Below, one piece after another: positions 42,912-52,105 of a DNA stretch of 64,000 nt. Numbering within the stretch: position 1 is the stretch's first letter; each line of letters opens with the position of its first letter. Below the pieces are notes generated by a model. The model made no database searches, had not been told where the DNA came from, and saw only the letters and a list, made by a program, of their open reading frames with translations. This stretch comes from Paracoccaceae bacterium (GTDB taxonomy: Bacteria; Pseudomonadota; Alphaproteobacteria; Rhodobacterales; Rhodobacteraceae). The stretch is from positions 124,001 to 188,000 of the forward strand of contig JAMWZC010000005.1 of NCBI GenBank assembly GCA_024304985.1, written 5' to 3'. The position numbers and the translations under genes are program-made.

Positions 42912-43538
42912 ATGTCCAAGCCAGATCCCTTCGGGTTCGACATGTCCGTGTCGTCGGCCAAGAAGAAGAATCCTCGTGGTCGGCGAGGCATGTCGGGTGC
43001 TGTCGAAACCTCAAGCCGCATCTGCGATCACGACGGCTGTCAGGAGGCCGGTAAGTTCCGTGCGCCCAAGGCGCCGGATGTGCTGGATGACTATTTCTGG
43101 TTCTGCAAGGACCATGTGCGCGAGTATAATCTGAAGTGGAACTTCTTTGACGGCACCACCGAGGCCGAGATCAACGCGCAACTGTCCAAGGACAAGGTCT
43201 GGGAGCGGGCGACGAAGCCCCTGGGTGACCCCGAGGCGCGCGCCTGGGCGCGGCTGGGGATCGAGGACGCGCATCAGGTGCTGGGCAACAATGCCACGCG
43301 CAATCCCGGAAAGTCGATCACGGGCGGCACCCGCAAGCTGCCACCGACGGAGCGGCGCGCCATCGAGATCCTTGAGGCCAAGGACCATTGGACCAAGGCC
43401 GAGGTGCGCAAATCCTACAAGGCGCTGATCAAGGTGCTGCATCCCGACATGAATGGCGGGGATCGCAGTCAGGAGGAGCAGCTGCAAGAGGTGGTCTGGG
43501 CCTGGGATCAGATCAAGGACAGCCGCAACTTCAAGTGA
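42912..43538 (+). CDS. DnaJ-domain protein
   Basis: A 208-residue protein with a short J domain at the C-terminus (about residues 148-205): ILEAKDHWTKAEVRKSYKALIKVLHPDMNGG, including the HPD tripeptide that stimulates DnaK ATPase. The N-terminal part is typical of the alphaproteobacterial class next to cobS: PDPFGFDMSVSSAKKKNPRGRRGMSG, then SRICDHDGCQEAGKFRAPKAPD with a possible metal-binding Cys/His set. ATG at 42912 chosen; the upstream frame extension is antisense to bolA. The client protein is unknown; gene order suggests a link to CobST. Confidence 0.9.
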   Translation: MSKPDPFGFDMSVSSAKKKNPRGRRGMSGAVETSSRICDHDGCQEAGKFRAPKAPDVLDDYFWFCKDHVREYNLKWNFFDGTTEAEINAQLSKDKVWERATKPLGDPEARAWARLGIEDAHQVLGNNATRNPGKSITGGTRKLPPTERRAIEILEAKDHWTKAEVRKSYKALIKVLHPDMNGGDRSQEEQLQEVVWAWDQIKDSRNFK

Positions 43539-43581
43539 TCACCGTCACCTGAACGGCAAGGCGGGCAAGGTCCGGCGGCGT

Positions 43582-44058
43582 TCAGCCGTGCTCTTCTGAC
43601 AGGTCGGGCATGTCTTCGGTCCCGCTGTCGCGCGCGGCCAGTCTGGCGCGCAGGTCCAGCAGCATGTCCGAGCATTGGCGCACCTGATCCAGATCGAGCC
43701 CGAGTTCGGCCACGATCTGCCACGGAATTTCGGCGCAGCGTGCCGCGACCGTCCTTCCCTTTTCCGTCAGGAAAAGATCAACCCTCCGCTCGTCCTCGCT
43801 GCTGCGGGCGCGGCGGACAAGGCCCATCACCTCGATCCGCTTGAGCAGGGGCGAGAGCGTATTCGTTTCAAGACACAGATCGCGCGCAAGGCTGCCGACA
43901 TGCTGCCCATCCGCCTCGTGCAGGCGCAGCATGACCAAGTATTGCGGATAGGTCAGCCCGAGGGGCGACAAGAGCCGCTTGTAGTAGCGCGTGAAGGCGT
44001 GGCTGGCCGCATAGAGGTTGAAGCACAGCATCGCGTCGGGCTGAGGAGCTTTCGCCAT
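43582..44058 (-). CDS. OhrR-type MarR family regulator
   Basis: A 158-residue winged-helix repressor. The N-terminal LCFNLYAASHAFTRYYKRLL carries Cys12 at the position of the redox-sensing cysteine of OhrR. LTYPQYLVMLRLHEADGQHVGSLARDLCLETNTLSPLLKRIEVMGLVRR is the MarR DNA-binding block, and SSEDERRVDLFLTEKG is the wing. OhrR senses organic hydroperoxides. No ohr peroxidase gene is beside it, but an MsrB gene lies upstream on the same strand and is a candidate target. It is convergent with the dnaJ-like gene. Confidence 0.9.
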   Translation of the reverse strand: MAKAPQPDAMLCFNLYAASHAFTRYYKRLLSPLGLTYPQYLVMLRLHEADGQHVGSLARDLCLETNTLSPLLKRIEVMGLVRRARSSEDERRVDLFLTEKGRTVAARCAEIPWQIVAELGLDLDQVRQCSDMLLDLRARLAARDSGTEDMPDLSEEHG

Positions 44059-44172
44059 TGTCGCCGGTCCAGTCTGGCAGGTCTGATATCGGTCTGACGA
44101 CTATATCGCCCGCGACCAGTTCCACAAGCGATTGTCGCAAAGGCCGTTCGAAGACCTGCCGGATCGGACCCG

Positions 44173-44649
44173 TCAGGCGGGTTTGAACACCAGCGACACA
44201 CCGTTCAGGCAATGACGCTTGCCCGTGGGCTGCGGGCCATCATCGAAGATATGGCCCAGATGGCTGCCACAGCGGCGGCAATGGCATTCGGTGCGCAGCA
44301 TGAAAAGCTTGCGGTCCTGACTGGTGCCGATCGCATCCGGCAGCGCCTGATAGAAACTGGGCCATCCGGTGCCGCTGTCATATTTGGTGCTTGCATCATA
44401 TAGCGGCAGGTCACAGCCCCGGCAGTGGTACACACCGGGATCATAGACCTTGTCGAGCGGCGAGGAACCGGCGCGTTCCGTCCCCTCTTCGCGCATCACG
44501 CGGTATTCGGCGGGGGTGAGCATGGCGCGCCATTCGGCCTCGGTGCGGGTCACCTCGAACTGCGCGGCCTGCGCCGATCCGCGCCCAGCGCCGAACAGGC
44601 CATAGGTCAGGCCCGCGCTTGTTAGGATGGTAAAGCTGCGTCTGTTCAT
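44173..44649 (-). CDS. msrB: Exported peptide-methionine (R)-S-oxide reductase
   Basis: A 158-residue MsrB with an N-terminal twin-arginine-like signal (MNRRSFTILTSAGLTYGLFG), so it probably works in the periplasm or is membrane-anchored, unlike ordinary cytosolic MsrB. Zinc cysteines are Cys76/79 (CRGC) and Cys124/127 (CRRC). The catalytic Cys147 lies in KRHCLNGVSLVF, where many homologues have RYCxNSASL. It reduces methionine-R-sulfoxide. The start at 44649 was preferred over 44676 because it begins the signal. The OhrR-type gene follows 114 bases downstream on the same strand. Confidence 0.92.
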   Translation of the reverse strand: MNRRSFTILTSAGLTYGLFGAGRGSAQAAQFEVTRTEAEWRAMLTPAEYRVMREEGTERAGSSPLDKVYDPGVYHCRGCDLPLYDASTKYDSGTGWPSFYQALPDAIGTSQDRKLFMLRTECHCRRCGSHLGHIFDDGPQPTGKRHCLNGVSLVFKPA

Positions 44650-44999
44650 GGGGTTTTCCTTCCCTGTGGGGTTCAAGATGCGTGCACCGCCCGCCGTTCC
44701 GCAAGGGCGGACGGTGCACGTTCACGTGACCGGGAGGCACGCGAACATGGCCCCAAGGCTTGCGGACCACAGGGAAGACACGCTGCGGCGGGGGGCATAG
44801 TTTCAATCACATGCGCCAATCGGGCAGATGTGCCACCGCCTCTGTCCGGTCCTGTCAAAGGGCACCGACGGGCCGGTCAGGGCCGTGACGGAAAACAGCA
44901 GCCCCCCTTGCCCTTGCCCGCATTATGTTGCACCAAACCTGTAAGCGAAATCACGCAGATGGATGAGGGCCAGGGGCCCGACACGGGAAGGACAGTTCC
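44650..44999. other. Intergenic region between divergent msrB and cobS
   Basis: No gene was seen in these 350 bases. They hold a hairpin (44681-44720) in the msrB leader: CGTGCACCG pairs with CGGTGCACG, then CCGCC with GGCGG after one mismatch, around a 10-base loop. The rest is promoter space for both genes, with GGAAGGAC as the cobS ribosome site just before 45000. No riboswitch pattern was recognised. Confidence 0.6.
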
Positions 45000-45986
45000 A
45001 TGGCCGATGGCATGATCGATATCAACGCAAAACCCACCGAAGACATCTCGGTCCGCGAGGTCTTTGGCATCGACACCGACATGATCGTCAAGGGCTTCCC
45101 CGAGCGCACCGAACGCGTGCCCGAGAATGACAGCACCTACAAGTTCGATCCCGACACCACGCTGGCGATCCTTGCGGGCTTCAGCCACAACCGCCGGGTG
45201 ATGATCCAGGGCTATCACGGCACGGGCAAATCCACCCATATCGAACAGGTCGCCAGTCGTCTGAACTGGCCCTGCGTGCGGGTGAACCTTGACAGCCATA
45301 TCAGCCGGATCGACCTGATCGGCAAGGATGCGATCAAGCTGAAGGACGGGGTGCAGGTCACCGAATTCCACGAGGGCATCCTGCCCTGGGCGCTGCGCAA
45401 CCCGACCGCGATCGTGTTCGACGAATATGATGCGGGCCGCGCCGATGTGATGTTCGTGATCCAGCGCGTGCTGGAAGTGGATGGCAAGCTGACGCTGCTG
45501 GACCAGAACGAGGTCATCACGCCGCATAAATATTTCCGCCTCTTCGCCACCGCCAACACCGTGGGTCTGGGCGATACGACGGGGCTTTATCACGGCACGC
45601 AGCAGATCAACCAGGGCCAGATGGACCGCTGGTCTCTGGTCGCCACGCTCAACTATCTGAGCATCGAGGCCGAGACGAATATCGTTCTGGCCAAGAACCC
45701 GCATTACAACACCGAGAAGGGTCGCAAGGTCATCAAGCAGATGGTCACGGTGGCCGATCTGACGCGGACGGCGTTCATGAATGGTGATCTGTCCACCGTG
45801 ATGAGCCCGCGGACGGTGATCGCATGGGCGCAGAATGCCGAGATTTTCCGCAATGTCGGCTATGCGTTCCGGCTGTCCTTCCTGAACAAATGCGACGAGC
45901 TGGAGCGGCAGACCGTGGCCGAGTTCTACCAGCGTCTGTTCGACGAGGAACTGCCGGAATCGGCGGCCTCGATGTCGATGAAGTGA
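45000..45986 (+). CDS. cobS: Cobaltochelatase subunit CobS
   Basis: The AAA+ ATPase subunit of the aerobic (CobN-CobS-CobT) cobaltochelatase, which inserts Co2+ into hydrogenobyrinate a,c-diamide. The 328-residue chain has [21 protein letters not shown] at the start, Walker [10 protein letters not shown] (residues 71-79), Walker [17 protein letters not shown] and the arginine finger region [16 protein letters not shown]. It forms a ring with CobT encoded next. A clear GGAAGGA ribosome site precedes the ATG. cobN is not in the window. Confidence 0.96.
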   Translation: MADGMIDINAKPTEDISVREVFGIDTDMIVKGFPERTERVPENDSTYKFDPDTTLAILAGFSHNRRVMIQGYHGTGKSTHIEQVASRLNWPCVRVNLDSHISRIDLIGKDAIKLKDGVQVTEFHEGILPWALRNPTAIVFDEYDAGRADVMFVIQRVLEVDGKLTLLDQNEVITPHKYFRLFATANTVGLGDTTGLYHGTQQINQGQMDRWSLVATLNYLSIEAETNIVLAKNPHYNTEKGRKVIKQMVTVADLTRTAFMNGDLSTVMSPRTVIAWAQNAEIFRNVGYAFRLSFLNKCDELERQTVAEFYQRLFDEELPESAASMSMK

Positions 45987-46094
45987 TCGCGGCACGCTCG
46001 GTCCATCCCTGCGGGTTGTCCTCGCGACGCGGGCCAGCAGGGCGGAGGAGCAGCGCCGTTGGCCCAAGGGCCGCCCCGCGACCGGAGAGGTGAG

Positions 46095-47969
46095 ATGAGC
46101 AAACCGACCGACAACCCCGCCGATCCGTTCAAGAAAGCCTTGGCCGAGGCCACCAAGGTCATGGCGCATGACCCTGATCTGACGGTCAGCTATTCGGTCG
46201 ATCCCTCGGGCCTGTCGGGTGATGCGATGCGTCTGCCGCAGGTCAGCCGCCGCATGACGCGGGACGAGGTGATGCTGGCGCGTGGCACGGCCGATGCGCT
46301 GGCGCTGCACCGCCGTTACCACAATGACGCGCTGCATGCGCGCTACGCGCCGCCCGGTGCGATGGCGCGGGACCTTTATGAGGCGATGGAGACCGCGCGC
46401 TGCGAGGCGATGGGCGCGCGCGACATGCCCGGCACCGCTGGCAATATCGACGCCAAGATCGCGCATGAGGCGGCGCGGGCGGGGTATGAGCAGATCACCC
46501 AAGCCTCGGACGCGCCATTGGCGACGGCGGCGGGCTATATGATCCGGCATCTGGCGACGGGGCGGCAGCTTCCGGCGGGCGCGCAGAACGTCATGGAGTT
46601 GTGGCGCGGGTTCATCGAGGATCAGGCGGGCGGCACGCTGGACGGTTTGCAGGACAAGCTGCACGATCAGGCGGCCTTTGCACGGTTCGCCCGCAAGGTG
46701 ATCGAAGATCTGGGTTACGGCGATCAGCTGGGCGATGATCCCGACCAGCCTGATGACGATCAGGACGATGCCGAGGACAGCGCCGAGCAGCAGGAAGACC
46801 CCGACAGCAGCGGTCAGGACGACCAGCAGCAGGAAGAGGCCGAGGCCAGCCCCGAGCAGTCTCAGGAGGACAGCCAGGACGCGTCACAGGCGCAGGTCAG
46901 CATGGACGAGTTGGCCGATCAGGAGATGGGCGAGGATACTGAACTGCCCGATGGCGAGGCCCCGCTGGAACCGCCCGCGCCGCAGCCCGTCTCGGATGCC
47001 GATCCGAACTATGCCGTCTATGTCACCGATTTCGATGAGGAAATTCCCGCCGAGGAATTGGCGGATCCGGTCGAGTTGGAACGGTTGCGCGCCTATCTGG
47101 ATCAGCAATTGGAGCCGTTGAAAGGCGCTGTGGGCCGTCTGGCCAACAAGCTGCAACGCCGCCTTCAGGCGCAGCAGAACCGCTCGTGGTTGTTCGACAT
47201 GGAAGAAGGCATCCTTGACGCGGGCCGTCTGGCGCGTGTCGTGGCGAACCCGACGACGCCCCTGTCGTTCAAGGTCGAAAAGGACACGGAATTCCGCGAT
47301 ACGGTGGTGACGCTGCTTCTGGACAATTCCGGCTCGATGCGGGGGCGGCCGATTTCCATCGCGGCCATCTGCGCCGATGTGCTGGCGCGGACGCTGGAGC
47401 GGTGCTCGGTCAAGGTGGAAATCCTGGGCTTCACCACACGCGCGTGGAAAGGTGGCCAAAGCCGCGAGAAATGGCTGGCCGAGGGGCGCCCGCAGCAACC
47501 GGGGCGTCTGAACGATCTGCGGCACATCATCTATAAATCCGCCGATGCGCCATGGCGGCGGACGCGGCCCAATCTGGGGCTGATGATGAAGGAAGGCTTG
47601 CTGAAGGAGAACATCGACGGCGAGGCGCTGGAATGGGCGCATCGGCGCATGATGGCCCGGCCCGAGGCGCGCAAGATCATGATGGTGATCTCGGATGGCG
47701 CGCCCGTGGACGATTCCACCCTCTCGGTGAATCCTGCGAACTATCTGGAAAAGCACCTGCGCGACGTGATTGCCATGGTGGAAAAACGCAAGGCTGTGGA
47801 ACTGATCGCCATCGGTATCGGCCATGACGTGACGCGCTATTACCAGCATGCGGTCACGATCACCGATGTGGACCAGTTGGCCGGGGCCATGACCGAGCAG
47901 CTGGCGGGGCTGTTCGACAGCGACCCGCGCGCCCGTGCCCGGATGATCGGCATGAAGAGGGCGATGTAG
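46095..47969 (+). CDS. cobT: Cobaltochelatase subunit CobT
   Basis: The 624-residue partner of CobS. The N-terminal CobT domain ([25 protein letters not shown]) is followed by a very acidic Asp/Glu/Gln-rich linker (about residues 215-295). The C-terminal VWA domain has the [15 protein letters not shown] near residue 412. The linker composition is normal for CobT. ATG at 46095 has GGAGAGG upstream; the longer frame to 46059 was not used. It is separated from cobS by 108 bases, and the next gene begins one base after its stop codon. Confidence 0.96.
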   Translation: MSKPTDNPADPFKKALAEATKVMAHDPDLTVSYSVDPSGLSGDAMRLPQVSRRMTRDEVMLARGTADALALHRRYHNDALHARYAPPGAMARDLYEAMETARCEAMGARDMPGTAGNIDAKIAHEAARAGYEQITQASDAPLATAAGYMIRHLATGRQLPAGAQNVMELWRGFIEDQAGGTLDGLQDKLHDQAAFARFARKVIEDLGYGDQLGDDPDQPDDDQDDAEDSAEQQEDPDSSGQDDQQQEEAEASPEQSQEDSQDASQAQVSMDELADQEMGEDTELPDGEAPLEPPAPQPVSDADPNYAVYVTDFDEEIPAEELADPVELERLRAYLDQQLEPLKGAVGRLANKLQRRLQAQQNRSWLFDMEEGILDAGRLARVVANPTTPLSFKVEKDTEFRDTVVTLLLDNSGSMRGRPISIAAICADVLARTLERCSVKVEILGFTTRAWKGGQSREKWLAEGRPQQPGRLNDLRHIIYKSADAPWRRTRPNLGLMMKEGLLKENIDGEALEWAHRRMMARPEARKIMMVISDGAPVDDSTLSVNPANYLEKHLRDVIAMVEKRKAVELIAIGIGHDVTRYYQHAVTITDVDQLAGAMTEQLAGLFDSDPRARARMIGMKRAM

Positions 47970-47970
47970 C

Positions 47971-49773
47971 ATGTTCCAGAGTTTCGAGGACAGTGCCCGC
48001 CCCGAGCAGGGCCCGCCCCGGCTGGCCGCGCTGCGCGATCTGTTGCCGCGCGAGGGGCTGACCGGATTTCTGGTGCCGCGCGCCGATGCGCATCAGGGGG
48101 AATACGTGGCCCCGCATGATGCGCGGCTAGCCTGGCTAACGGGATTCACCGGCTCGGCCGGGTTTGCCTGCGTGCTGCCCCATGTGGCGGGCGTTTTCAT
48201 CGACGGACGCTACCGCACGCAGGTGAAAGGTCAGGTGGATCTGGCGCATTTCACGCCCGTGCCCTGGCCCGAGACGGGGCTGGCCGACTGGCTGCGCGCG
48301 CAGTTGCCCAATGGCGGGGTGATCGGGTTTGATCCCTGGCTGCACACCGCGGACGAGATCGGAAAGCTGGAGGAGGCGCTGGCGGGCACGGCCATCACGC
48401 TGCGGCCCGGCCCCAATGCCCTGGACCGGATCTGGACCGACCAGCCTGCCCCCCCTGCCGGGTTGATCACGCCCTATCCTGATGATCTGGCAGGCGAGAC
48501 CAGCGCCGCCAAGCGGGCGCGGCTGGCCGAAGGCTTGCGCAAGGCCGGGCAGAGCGCGGCCGTCCTGACCCTGGCCGATTCCCTTGCCTGGCTCCTGAAC
48601 GTGCGGGGGTCGGATATTCCGCGCAACCCGGTGCCGCATGGCTTTGCCGTGCTGCATGACAACGGCCATCTGACGCTGTTCGCCGATCCCGCCAAATGCG
48701 ATGACGCCCTGCGCGCGCATCTGGGCACGGATGTGACCTTGCGCCCGGTGACGGCCTTTGGCGCGGGCCTGCGCAGTCTGACTGGCCCGGTGCGGGTGGA
48801 CCGGGCGACGGCCCCTCTCTGGGTGTCGATGGAACTGGCCGAGGCGGGGGTTCCCTGCGTCTGGGGGCAAGATCCCTGCATCCTGCCCAAGGCGACCAAG
48901 ACCCCGGCCGAGATCGCCGCCACGACCGAGGCGCATCTGCGCGATGCCGCCGCCATGGTGGAATTCCTGTGCTGGTTCGACGCGCAGCCGGCGGGGTCGC
49001 TGACCGAGATCGAGGTGGCCACCGCGCTGGAAGGTTTCCGCCGCGCGACCAATGCCCTGCGCGACATCAGTTTCGAGACGATCGCAGGGACCGGTCCCAA
49101 TGGCGCGATCATGCATTACCGCGTCTCGAACAGCAGCAATGCGCGGCTGGAACCGGGACATCTGATCGTGGTGGACAGCGGCGGGCAATATCTGGACGGG
49201 ACCACCGATATCACCCGCACCCTGCCCGTGGGCGAGGTTGGCGATACGGAAAAAGCCTGTTTCACCCGCGTGTTGCAGGGGATGATCGGGATCTCGCGCC
49301 TGCGCTTTCCCAAGGGGCTGGCGGGGCGCGACATCGACGCCATTGCCCGCGCGCCGCTTTGGGCGGCGGGGCTGGATTTCAACCACGGGACCGGGCATGG
49401 TGTGGGTGTCTATCTTTGCGTGCATGAAGGCCCGCAGCGGATCAGCCGCGTCTCGGACGTGCCCTTGCAGCCCGGCATGATCCTGTCCAACGAGCCGGGA
49501 TATTACCGCGAAGGGTCCTTTGGCATCCGGATCGAGAACCTGATCGTGGTGCGCGAGGCCCCTGCCCTTGCCGGCGCCGATGATCGGGCCATGTTCAGCT
49601 TCGACACGCTGACATGGGTGCCGATCGACCGGCGGCTGGTGCTGCCCGGCCTGATGACCGCCGAGGAGCGGGCCTGGCTGAACGCCTATCACGCGGCATG
49701 TCACGACAAGATAGCACCGCGCCTGTCCGAAGCGGCGCGCATCTGGCTGGCCGGGGCGACCGCTCCGCTGTGA
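47971..49773 (+). CDS. Aminopeptidase P family (M24B) metallopeptidase
   Basis: A 600-residue X-Pro aminopeptidase with the long three-domain layout of eukaryote-like APP1: an N-terminal creatinase domain (GLTGFLVPRADAHQGEYVAPHDARLAWLTGFTGSAG), a second copy-like middle domain, and a catalytic pita-bread domain. The metal ligands are in VVDSGGQYLDGTTDITRT, HGTGHGVGVYLCVHEGP, LSNEPGYY and IRIENL. It removes the first residue from peptides with proline in position two. It starts one base after cobT stops, but a functional link is not obvious. The stop codon lies in a small hairpin. Confidence 0.93.
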   Translation: MFQSFEDSARPEQGPPRLAALRDLLPREGLTGFLVPRADAHQGEYVAPHDARLAWLTGFTGSAGFACVLPHVAGVFIDGRYRTQVKGQVDLAHFTPVPWPETGLADWLRAQLPNGGVIGFDPWLHTADEIGKLEEALAGTAITLRPGPNALDRIWTDQPAPPAGLITPYPDDLAGETSAAKRARLAEGLRKAGQSAAVLTLADSLAWLLNVRGSDIPRNPVPHGFAVLHDNGHLTLFADPAKCDDALRAHLGTDVTLRPVTAFGAGLRSLTGPVRVDRATAPLWVSMELAEAGVPCVWGQDPCILPKATKTPAEIAATTEAHLRDAAAMVEFLCWFDAQPAGSLTEIEVATALEGFRRATNALRDISFETIAGTGPNGAIMHYRVSNSSNARLEPGHLIVVDSGGQYLDGTTDITRTLPVGEVGDTEKACFTRVLQGMIGISRLRFPKGLAGRDIDAIARAPLWAAGLDFNHGTGHGVGVYLCVHEGPQRISRVSDVPLQPGMILSNEPGYYREGSFGIRIENLIVVREAPALAGADDRAMFSFDTLTWVPIDRRLVLPGLMTAEERAWLNAYHAACHDKIAPRLSEAARIWLAGATAPL

Positions 49774-49793
49774 CGCTGACATGACAGCGTCAC
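49770..49793 (+). other. Hairpin spanning the stop codon of the M24B gene
   Basis: GTGACGCTG and CAGCGTCAC form a perfect 9-bp stem with the loop ACATGA. The TGA stop of the peptidase gene is inside the left arm. No T-run follows, so it may stabilise the message end or pause polymerase rather than terminate. Confidence 0.5.
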
Positions 49794-49831
49794 ACAGGCA
49801 GGGCACAGAAGATTGAAAACGGGGGAAGACC

Positions 49832-50176
49832 ATGACCGATCACATCACGATCCGCAAAGCCGAGGGAACCTGGGTGGTCCGCGCCGGTGGCGCGGTCCTG
49901 GGCGAGTCCAATGACGCGCTGGAATTGACCGAAGGCGCGATGCCCTTCGTGATCTATTTCCCGCGCGGCGACATCGCCATGGCCTTTCTGGACCGCACCG
50001 ACCACAAGACACATTGCCCGCACAAGGGCGATGCCAGCTATTTCTCGATCGTGACGAAAAGCACGACCTTGCAGAACGCGGCATGGTCCTATGAGGACCC
50101 CAAGCCGGGGATGGAACGGATCAAGGACCATCTGGCCTTCTATGCCTCGGATACGGTGACGGTCGAGCAGGTCTGA
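49832..50176 (+). CDS. DUF427 family protein
   Basis: A 114-residue protein with the DUF427 fold: IRKAEGTWVVRAGGAVLGESNDALELTEGAMPFVIYFPRGDIAM, then KTHCPHKGDASYFSIVTKSTTLQNAAWSYEDPKPGMERIKDHLAFYAS. The block CPHKGDASY is the family hallmark. Function is not established. GGGGGAAGA precedes the ATG. It is convergent with the ClC gene; a repeat element sits between. Confidence 0.9.
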   Translation: MTDHITIRKAEGTWVVRAGGAVLGESNDALELTEGAMPFVIYFPRGDIAMAFLDRTDHKTHCPHKGDASYFSIVTKSTTLQNAAWSYEDPKPGMERIKDHLAFYASDTVTVEQV

Positions 50177-50224
50177 CAAGATCCCTGTCCTTGCCCGTCA
50201 CGCGACAGGTGGCGGGCGTGGTCA

Positions 50225-50247
50225 TGGATATTTTCAGCAAGAAGAAG
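50225..50247 (+). repeat. Dispersed TATTT/GCAAGA element, copy f, within a 20-codon frame
   Basis: TGGATATTTTCAGC followed by AAGAAGAAG, between the convergent DUF427 and ClC genes. The element begins one base into an ATG that opens a 20-codon frame (50224-50286, MDIFSKKKPQQRAPITGRDA). The frame ends inside the ClC stop region. It has no ribosome site, so it is probably not translated. Confidence 0.6.
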
Positions 50248-50282
50248 CCGCAGCAGCGCGCGCCGATCACGGGGCGCGATGC

Positions 50283-52016
50283 CTAGCTATGTTCCTCGGC
50301 CGCCGTGGCGGCAAGCGCGCGGGTATAGGTCTTGAGCGCGTCCACATGGAAGAGCGCGCCCCATAGCTGCGGCTCTTCATTGCCCTCGACACGGGTGACC
50401 ACCGGCAGGAAGGGCACTCCGGCGCGGTCGAACAGGGGCAGCGCCGCCTCGAGCGTGGCGGTCGCCTCGACATAGATGCCGTCCTCGATCATCTCGCGGC
50501 AGGCGGTTTCATCCGCCATGCCGGGATCGCCGACCTTGCGCATCACGGCCGCGACGCGGAACATCGACAAGAGATAGGCCTGCGGCCCGGCCGCCAGATG
50601 CACGCCGCGCCGTTCGAGCTGGGTGAGAAAGAAGGACCGGTCCACCAGCCGTGAGGCCAGCGCCGTGGAGAGCGAGACCGCCACCATGACCGCGATGCCG
50701 ATCTGCCAGTCGCCGGTCATCTCGAACACGATCAGCGTGGTCGAGATCGGAGCGCCCAGCACGGCGGCGGCGACCGCCCCCATGCCCGCCAGCGCATAGA
50801 TCGTGCTGGCCCCCGACACGTCGGGGAAGATGGCCGTGGCGATCATGCCGAAGGCCAGCCCGGTCAGCGCGCCCACCATCAGCGCGGGCGAGAAGACCCC
50901 GCCCCCCATGCGCCCGCCCATGGTGATGGCGACAGCCAGCACCTTGAGTATGCAGAACACGACCGCCTCCCAAAGCAGAAGCTGGCCGGTCAGGGCGGCG
51001 GATGTCGTCTCGTAGCCGACGCCGATGATATGGGGAAACCAGATCGCCAGCCCGCCCAGCATGGCCCCCGACACCGCCGGGCGCAGCCAGCGCGGCAGGC
51101 CGGTTGCGGTCTGGATGCGGTTGCCCATGTCCTCGGCCACGAAGATCGCGCGCATCAGCACCGTGGCCACAAGCCCGCAGAGCAGCCCGAGGATCAGGAA
51201 CGCGGGCAGTTCGCCATAGAATTCCAGCGTGTTGATCCCCGGCAGCACGAATTCCGTCACGCCGCCATATTCGATCCGGTTGATCACGGTGCCCGCCACG
51301 GCGGCAATGGCGATGGGCGCGAAGGCATGCACAGCGAAATGCCTCAGCACCACTTCCAGCGCAAAAAGCGCCCCCGCGATGGGCGCGTTGAAACTGGCCG
51401 AGACGGCGGCGGCGACGGCACAGCCCAGCAGGTCGCGCCCGGTGATCCCGTCCGCGCGAATCCGCTCGCTGACCCAGCTTGAGATGACGGCGGCCATATG
51501 CACGACAGGACCTTCCCGCCCGCTCGACCCGCCGGTGGACAGGGTGATAAGCGAGGCCGCCGCCGAAGCAAGGCCCGCACGATGCTCGACCCGCCCGTCC
51601 TGCAGCGCGGCTCCCTCGATCACATCCGCGACCGAGCGCACCCGCGCATCCGGAGTGAAGCGGTGCAGGATCAGCCCGACCACCAGACCGCCCGCGATCG
51701 GCAGGGCCAGAACCCAATACCAGGGCATGGTCAGGGCAAAGCTGTGCAGCATCGCCACGTCATCCGTGCCGTAGAGAACCGCCTGCAGCACTTCGATCCC
51801 CTTGCGGAACAGCAGGGCGGCGAAACCGGCGGCAATGCCGATGATCAGGGCGATCAGCCAGAACTGGAACTGGCTGGGGCCGCGTTGGCGCAAGACGCGC
51901 CAGACCTCGGCCAGAAATTGCCGCGCCTGAGTCAGAAGCTGCGACAGCTGCGCCCTCAGGGTCTGCGGCATCAGACGATGTCCGTCCTGCACGGGGTCGC
52001 TTGCCTTTCGGGCCAT
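50283..52016 (-). CDS. ClC family chloride channel/transporter with CBS domains
   Basis: A 577-residue membrane protein. Its gating glutamate (Glu168) is in GGSSGREGPVVHM, and GGGVFSPALMVGALTG is the second filter segment. The C-terminal CBS region spans about residues 445-575. Against E. coli ClcA, the first filter motif GSGIPE aligns with RSVADV (only the Ser is kept). The intracellular proton Glu (ClcA Glu203) aligns with Val222 in FNAPIAGALFALEVV, as in true chloride channels. By inference this may be an uncoupled channel or carry another anion. The start at 52016 follows an AGCGAGGG tract; Met16 is an alternative. Confidence 0.9.
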   Translation of the reverse strand: MARKASDPVQDGHRLMPQTLRAQLSQLLTQARQFLAEVWRVLRQRGPSQFQFWLIALIIGIAAGFAALLFRKGIEVLQAVLYGTDDVAMLHSFALTMPWYWVLALPIAGGLVVGLILHRFTPDARVRSVADVIEGAALQDGRVEHRAGLASAAASLITLSTGGSSGREGPVVHMAAVISSWVSERIRADGITGRDLLGCAVAAAVSASFNAPIAGALFALEVVLRHFAVHAFAPIAIAAVAGTVINRIEYGGVTEFVLPGINTLEFYGELPAFLILGLLCGLVATVLMRAIFVAEDMGNRIQTATGLPRWLRPAVSGAMLGGLAIWFPHIIGVGYETTSAALTGQLLLWEAVVFCILKVLAVAITMGGRMGGGVFSPALMVGALTGLAFGMIATAIFPDVSGASTIYALAGMGAVAAAVLGAPISTTLIVFEMTGDWQIGIAVMVAVSLSTALASRLVDRSFFLTQLERRGVHLAAGPQAYLLSMFRVAAVMRKVGDPGMADETACREMIEDGIYVEATATLEAALPLFDRAGVPFLPVVTRVEGNEEPQLWGALFHVDALKTYTRALAATAAEEHS

Positions 52017-52105
52017 CCATCCCTCGCTCTGACCATGGTCTTGCCCCTTCCCCGTCTGGTCGCCTTGGCCTAGGGTCGGTGCACCCGCCCCTTTCGGAGA
52101 CCCCG

